From assembly GCF_000485595.1 (NCBI RefSeq), contig NW_014578121.1, positions 82,493-102,591 of the forward strand: a stretch of 20,099 nucleotides of DNA, written 5' to 3'. This DNA is from Priapulus caudatus. Taxonomy: Eukaryota; Priapulida; Priapulimorpha; Priapulimorphida; Priapulidae. The notes under the pieces were generated by a model, which did no database searches, was not told the origin of the DNA, and saw only the letters and a list, made by a program, of their open reading frames with translations. Position numbers and translations under genes: made by a program. Positions 16,656-20,099 of the stretch are shown here, piece after piece. Every line of letters starts with the position of its first letter. Within the stretch, counting starts at the first letter, position 1.

Positions 16656-17073
16656 AATTTACAACAGCAACAATCTTCCATTGATTTTGTAGATGGCAGC
16701 TTACGCCGCAAACATGTGAGCTGTGTAGTAGAGGCTAAAGATATTACCCGTCTTACAGCCTCGTACTGAAGCAAGCACATAATTTATTGACAGAGTTTCT
16801 CCAAATGAAAAACGATTTTATTTAATTTTAAATATTACTTGAAAAATTAGAAAATATCACAGAAAGTGTGTAAGTGTAATGTGAGTAAGTGTGTAAGTCT
16901 AAGTAAAATGTGCAAGATTGGGAAGCAAATAGCGCGTAGACTCATTAAATAAACTTCTTCTGCCTTTCATAGGGTGCAAATTATGACTGAAACAGTAGTC
17001 ATTATTAGTGTAGAATAGGAAAGTACTATATTATTATGCTTATTGCAAAAGAATATTACATCACCAGGCCCGT
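16656..17073. other. no gene recognised
   Basis: AT-rich sequence without a supported ORF. A GTGTAAGT-rich patch lies at about 16866-16900; nothing else is seen. Confidence 0.4.
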
Positions 17074-17390
17074 AGCCAGCTTTATATTGGTGGGGGTTCG
17101 TTTTTCAATGTTGGCAATTTGCTCGGCAGGGGCGTGTACATGATTTGTACCAGGGGTGGGTGTAATCGTAACCCAAAGTTGCGAGCACGCGAAGGGGGGT
17201 ATGGGGGGCCCTCCCCCAGAATTTTTGTAAAATTAGACCCCCTCAGATGCGTTTTCTGCGCGAGCAAGGAGGGGGTCGGACTCCCTGGAGCCCCCCCCCC
17301 TGTACACGCCCCTGCTCGGGCGCGAAGCGACCAGGCAAGAGAGCCAAGCAACCGAGCGGGGGAGGGTGTGGGAGGGTGAGGGTGTGTTCA
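17074..17390 (+). repeat. MITE-like interspersed repeat (CCCGTAGCCAG type)
   Basis: Starts CAGGCCCGTAGCCAGC. It has G-runs followed by GGGGGGCCCTCCCCC (a hairpin) with AGAATTTTTGTAAAATTAGA behind it, then a GCGCGAAGCGA segment. This composition recalls short non-autonomous DNA elements common in invertebrate genomes. Termini and target duplication are not clear. ORFs on both strands here are low-complexity Pro/Gly translations. Confidence 0.45.
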
Positions 17391-17679
17391 CTGTTCACCC
17401 TCCCGCACGATGGAGATTTTTGCAATTATTTACACTAAAATGGAGCGACTTTCATGGACATCACCACAGATCATTCTTATTATTAGATGTACACATTGAT
17501 TTATGAGATTTTTAAGACAGCAATAAAGTAAACTGGGCGCTGCTATGGCAATACAGACTGGCACTGTGCGACTTGTGCTGCCTTCTGACAAAGTTACGCT
17601 TTGGAATTTTTAGATTTGTGCAGAGCACAGCAAGAGGGCGCTGTCGACAGACCCACGCAGTAGCGCGACCGCCAGGAGG
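17391..17679. other. no gene recognised
   Basis: Short AT-rich stretch without a supported feature, leading into the left gypsy copy. An AGAGGGCGCTGTCGACA segment at 17632-17648 is the only GC-rich patch. Confidence 0.4.
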
Positions 17680-18195
17680 CGCCACTACCTACGAATCCGT
17701 GCATACAACCAGATTTTCCTAATCTGCGGAGGGATGAGGGTCATCTAGGTTTATGAAAATAATATCTAGCACCCTGTGCAGAAGCCCAAAACACTTTCCT
17801 CATTAGGAAGTTAGTCCATGACCATGTATCACAAAAGGCGAAAAAACGCAACAACCCCTGTGCAAAAAAAAAACATGAGACCCACTTAGAAGTCGCTGTC
17901 AACCTGCTAGATTTGCTGTTATGTATTGAGCTATGACAGAGAGAACAGGATATTCTATTAGGGGCAGAATAAAAACACTTCAAGGGCTTGAGGGTAGTCA
18001 CCCAGTGACATGATACCACCTGTATATGTAATGTTGATGTTTATAAGTTAGTTAAAACCGTAACTGTCTCAGTTTTCTCGTGTGGCTCGTAACACACTTA
18101 ATTCCACCATGGATTGCATTTTAGTTTACTGAAGGGTTAATTCGTTTTAACGCGGGTTGACTCGTTCTGTCCACATTTGACGTAGTGATGGTGAT
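17680..18195 (+). pseudogene. Ty3/gypsy-like 3' end, left copy (end of pol plus LTR start)
   Basis: Reverse-complement match of 19005-19590. Shared landmarks are CCGTGCATAC (17698), TTATGAAAATAATATC (17751), CATGTATCACAAAAGGCG (17823), AGAAGTCGCTGTCAACCTGC (17889), TTAGGGGCAGAATAA (17958), TTTATAAGTTAGTT (18039) and CACATTTGACGTAGTGA (18172). It covers the last part of the pol reading frame, its 3' untranslated region and the beginning of the probable LTR. The coding part is ruined by indels and odd A-runs (near 17840 and 17865). Similarity ends near 18195. Confidence 0.75.
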
Positions 18196-18380
18196 TTAAC
18201 TTCAGCCCCACGTACAGATTTTCCCCTCCTCTCCCTCTCCTCTGTTTCTCTCACTAGATTTTCTCCTCTCTCCTTCCTGTCGGCCCGCCTCGCTCGGTTC
18301 CCTCGTATACCTGCTTACCCAAGTGAGAAGTGATGTAGTGGTGGATGATTCAACACCAGCCCACGTACAGATTTCCCGCT
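18182..18380 (+). repeat. direct repeat, about 153 bp apart
   Basis: GTAGTG followed by a diverged stretch and CCCACGTACAGATTTTCCC (18207-18225) recurs as GTAGTG (18335) and CCCACGTACAGATTTCCC (18360-18377). Between them is a C/T-rich stretch. It could be a tandem duplication inside the left LTR. Confidence 0.7.
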
Positions 18381-18455
18381 GCTCTAGAACCTCATCTCTG
18401 TCAGCGATTTGGTTCTATTTTGTTTTGTTTACCGATCCTCCACAGTTCGTGTCAG

Positions 18456-18456
18456 N
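18456..18456. other. unresolved base (N)
   Basis: A single N stands exactly at the left edge of the telomere-like element D. It may mark a collapsed gap; the left terminus of D may be missing because of it. Confidence 0.95.
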
Positions 18457-18745
18457 ACTAGAGCTAGGGTAGGGTTAGGGTTAGGGAGTAGGCGTAGGCG
18501 ACTCCCTAGACTCGTTAGGGGAGTAGGCGAGGTACGGTCCGGCCTATTAGATACTAGTACCTAGTATCTAGTACCAGTGTACGTTCCGGTATACCGGACC
18601 GTACCCAGGCCCAAGGTACGTTCCGGCATAGCCCGGCCGACCAGGCTGTGCGACGGATTGTCTATACAAGATTGTCTATAGGTATTCTAACCCTATAGCA
18701 ATACCGTTTCTTGGAGCTATAGTTCCTGCAGTACCCTGGGGGACG
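18457..18745 (+). mobile_element. element D: relative of element B with telomere-like repeats
   Basis: Begins just after an N with TTAGGG-type repeats (18465-18487), then GGGAGTAGGCGTAGGCGACT and GGTACGGTCCGGC, and, near 18615, GGTACGTTCCGGCA, all in the same order as in element B. It contains AGATACTAG-TAC-CTAGTATCT. The right end has GCAGTACCCTGGGGGAC, which is the reverse complement of B's left end type (GTCCCGCCAGGGTAC). The left inverted arm is absent. It sits in the spacer between the two inverted gypsy ends. Confidence 0.65.
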
Positions 18746-19270
18746 TATAGACCCTATCAGCAAAAAGATTTCAATTCTCCAACTTTATTAGGGGAGAAAG
18801 TAACAGGCACAACATGGCTAAGTATCACGCTGGACACAGAGCGTGTCGAACGCTATAACCCGCGCACAATCTTAGAAGGTGCTGCCATCTAGCAGCACAT
18901 AACGTCTGCTATTATATAGAACTCCGTACAAGGCTAAATGCACTATACTGGCGCAACTCCTTTTTTTCTTGTCTGTTCTATTCTTCTCAATGTTTAACAG
19001 TAAATCACACAGTCACTACGTCAAATGTGTACAGAACGAGTCCAAACTGTGAAACGACATAAAATTCTTGAGTAAAACTAAAAATGCAATCCATGGCTCG
19101 GAATTAAGTGTGTACAAAGCATGAGAAACTGAAACAGGGTTACGGTTTAAACTAACTTATAAACACAACATGTGTATATATACAGGTGGCTATCACTGGG
19201 GTCCTATACCCTCAAGCCCTGAAGTAGGGGATTATTCTGCCCCTAATGAGAATACTCCTGTATCTCTCTG
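18746..19270 (-). mobile_element. Ty3/gypsy-like 3' UTR and probable LTR (right copy)
   Basis: Follows, on the minus strand, the pol stop at 19271-19273. Its first part, to about 19005, is mirrored in the left copy (18000-18195). A minus-strand AATAAA (18784-18789) is a possible polyadenylation signal. A likely LTR start is the TGTTGTGTTTATAAG sequence near 19168 on the minus strand. I could not confirm LTR termini because no second LTR in the same orientation lies in the window. Confidence 0.5.
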
Positions 19271-20098
19271 TTAGCTCATCACATAATCAGCAAATCTAGC
19301 AGGTTGACAGCGACTTCTAGTGGTTCTCTGTGACCCACGTGGTTGCGCCGGGGGTTGTTGGGAACACTTGCTTGGTGACGCCTTTTGTGATACATGGTCC
19401 ATGGACTCAACTTCATAAGGAGTAAAGTGTTCTTGTGCTGGTGCACAGGGGGTGGCTAGGATATTATTTTCATAATACCTAGACTGCACCTCATCCCTCA
19501 CAGGTAGGGATAAAGCTGGTGGTATGCACGGTATAGTCGGTGGGCATGGAGCTTCTAGTAGGTGCATGATCATCATCTGATCCACTCTCCTGATTGTCAA
19601 GTGGGGTTCGGGGAATACATGTTTGGTATACGGGTACCTTGTAGCACTCGGATCGTTTTACACGATATGAAGCATTGCACAGCTGGCTACCTACGAACTT
19701 CCGTATATTGCACCACTGGCCCTCAATACTGACTACGAGGTACGTACCTATCACGAGCGCAGGACTTGTTTCGATCGGCATACAAACTTGTACACTAAAT
19801 CACCCACAACTACATCTGAGAGTTGCGCCTCTGTCCTATTGGGTGCCGTTGACTTTTCATTGTAGCTGTGATTGGGATTGCGATTTTCTTGTTGCTTCGA
19901 GATAAGCATATGATCTGACACTGGGAGTTGGTAATTGGAGAACTGGTCTCGTTGTGTCCACATCTCCCTGGTTGACATTCACAAGCCACGTACACGAATA
20001 CGTGAGTTCAATCTGGCCGCAGCCACTGACAGGCAAAGGGGGGAAACACACCTGCACATGGGATCTTGTCGCAAAATTTCATCCTGCAATTCTTGAAT
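19271..20098 (-). pseudogene. Ty3/gypsy-like pol, integrase C-terminal part (runs off the window)
   Basis: Minus-strand frame from 20098 includes '[13 protein letters not shown]' and [14 protein letters not shown], then TGA at 19979-19981, then REMWTQRDQFSNYQLPVSDH and 'GDLVYKF'. A frameshift near 19755-19780 leads to GTYLVVSIEGQWCNIRKFVG and 'SYRVKRSECYKVP'. Another near 19560-19600 leads to a Pro/Ser-rich tail ending 'ARFADYVMS' with TAA at 19271-19273. Such 'GDLVY...RYLVV...W..IRKF' tails are what I recognise as the region after the integrase core of gypsy-type Pol in invertebrates. The integrase catalytic triad, RT and RNase H would lie beyond 20099. One stop and two shifts mean this copy is inactive. 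Confidence 0.75.
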
Positions 20099-20099
20099 G

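Noticed and set aside
17119-17438. ORFs on both strands in a G/C-run region
   Set aside because: Pro/Gly-rich translations of the MITE-like repeat; both strands open at once, no domain.
1-20099. tRNA, rRNA or other structured RNA genes
   Set aside because: I scanned by eye for A/B-box promoters with cloverleaf pairing and for rRNA-conserved stretches and saw none; a covariance-model search would be decisive.

Overview
This window is eukaryotic and most likely comes from an invertebrate animal, probably marine. It has no dense bacterial-type ORFs. It is an AT-rich background packed with decayed transposons: CR1/L2-type LINE, Ty3/gypsy-like, piggyBac, hAT and Helitron. It also holds simple repeats, TTAGGG-type telomere-like arrays and GT-AG exon/intron structure. 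Two single N bases (14069, 18456) show that it is an assembled scaffold. I cannot name the species; TTAGGG-type repeats fit most animals.

Layout. 1-310: an unassigned stretch ending in a Helitron-like 3' terminus. 403-469: a 16-bp minisatellite. 717-2010: three short, phase-compatible putative exons of a SAM-domain-like protein, the only candidate host gene. 2147-2200: a nested hairpin. About 3176-4767: a CpG-rich block ending in a gag-like pseudogene with two in-frame stops. 4768-5533: a Helitron 3' portion with a helicase C-terminal remnant, a 71-bp Z-DNA-type run and a hairpin-CTAG end. 5666-6656: a broken piggyBac transposase. 6937-7078: a Helitron 5'-end fragment. 7079-8063: the end of a CR1 ORF1, the start of its endonuclease, and a hAT-like tail. 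8101-8690: a second LINE endonuclease, cut by a hAT element (8691-9564). 9832-11560: another CR1 ORF1 and a second, indel-ridden copy of the 7079-8063 block. 12467-13212: the 3' end of a LINE reverse transcriptase.

13380-18745 is the most unusual part. It holds four short insertions (A 13380-13596, B 15593-15881, C 16029-16543, D about 18457-18745) that carry degenerate TTAGGG/CCCTAA arrays. A and C are one family, with 41-bp terminal inverted repeats and 8-bp target duplications. B and D form a second family. B and C sit at different points in two tandem copies of the same host repeat, so each copy gives the empty site for the other insertion. Next to A lies a 69-bp, almost pure palindrome flanked by perfect 9-bp direct repeats.

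17680-20099 contains two gypsy-type 3' ends facing each other, forming an inverted repeat with arms of about 480 bp. The right-hand copy runs off the window on the minus strand.

No intact transposase, polymerase or complete gene is visible. The genes do not form a pathway; the window is a nested record of insertions. The most interesting candidate is the telomere-repeat-bearing inverted-repeat families. The main caution is the second CR1 block (10436-11560), whose indel-dominated divergence looks like uncorrected long-read sequence.
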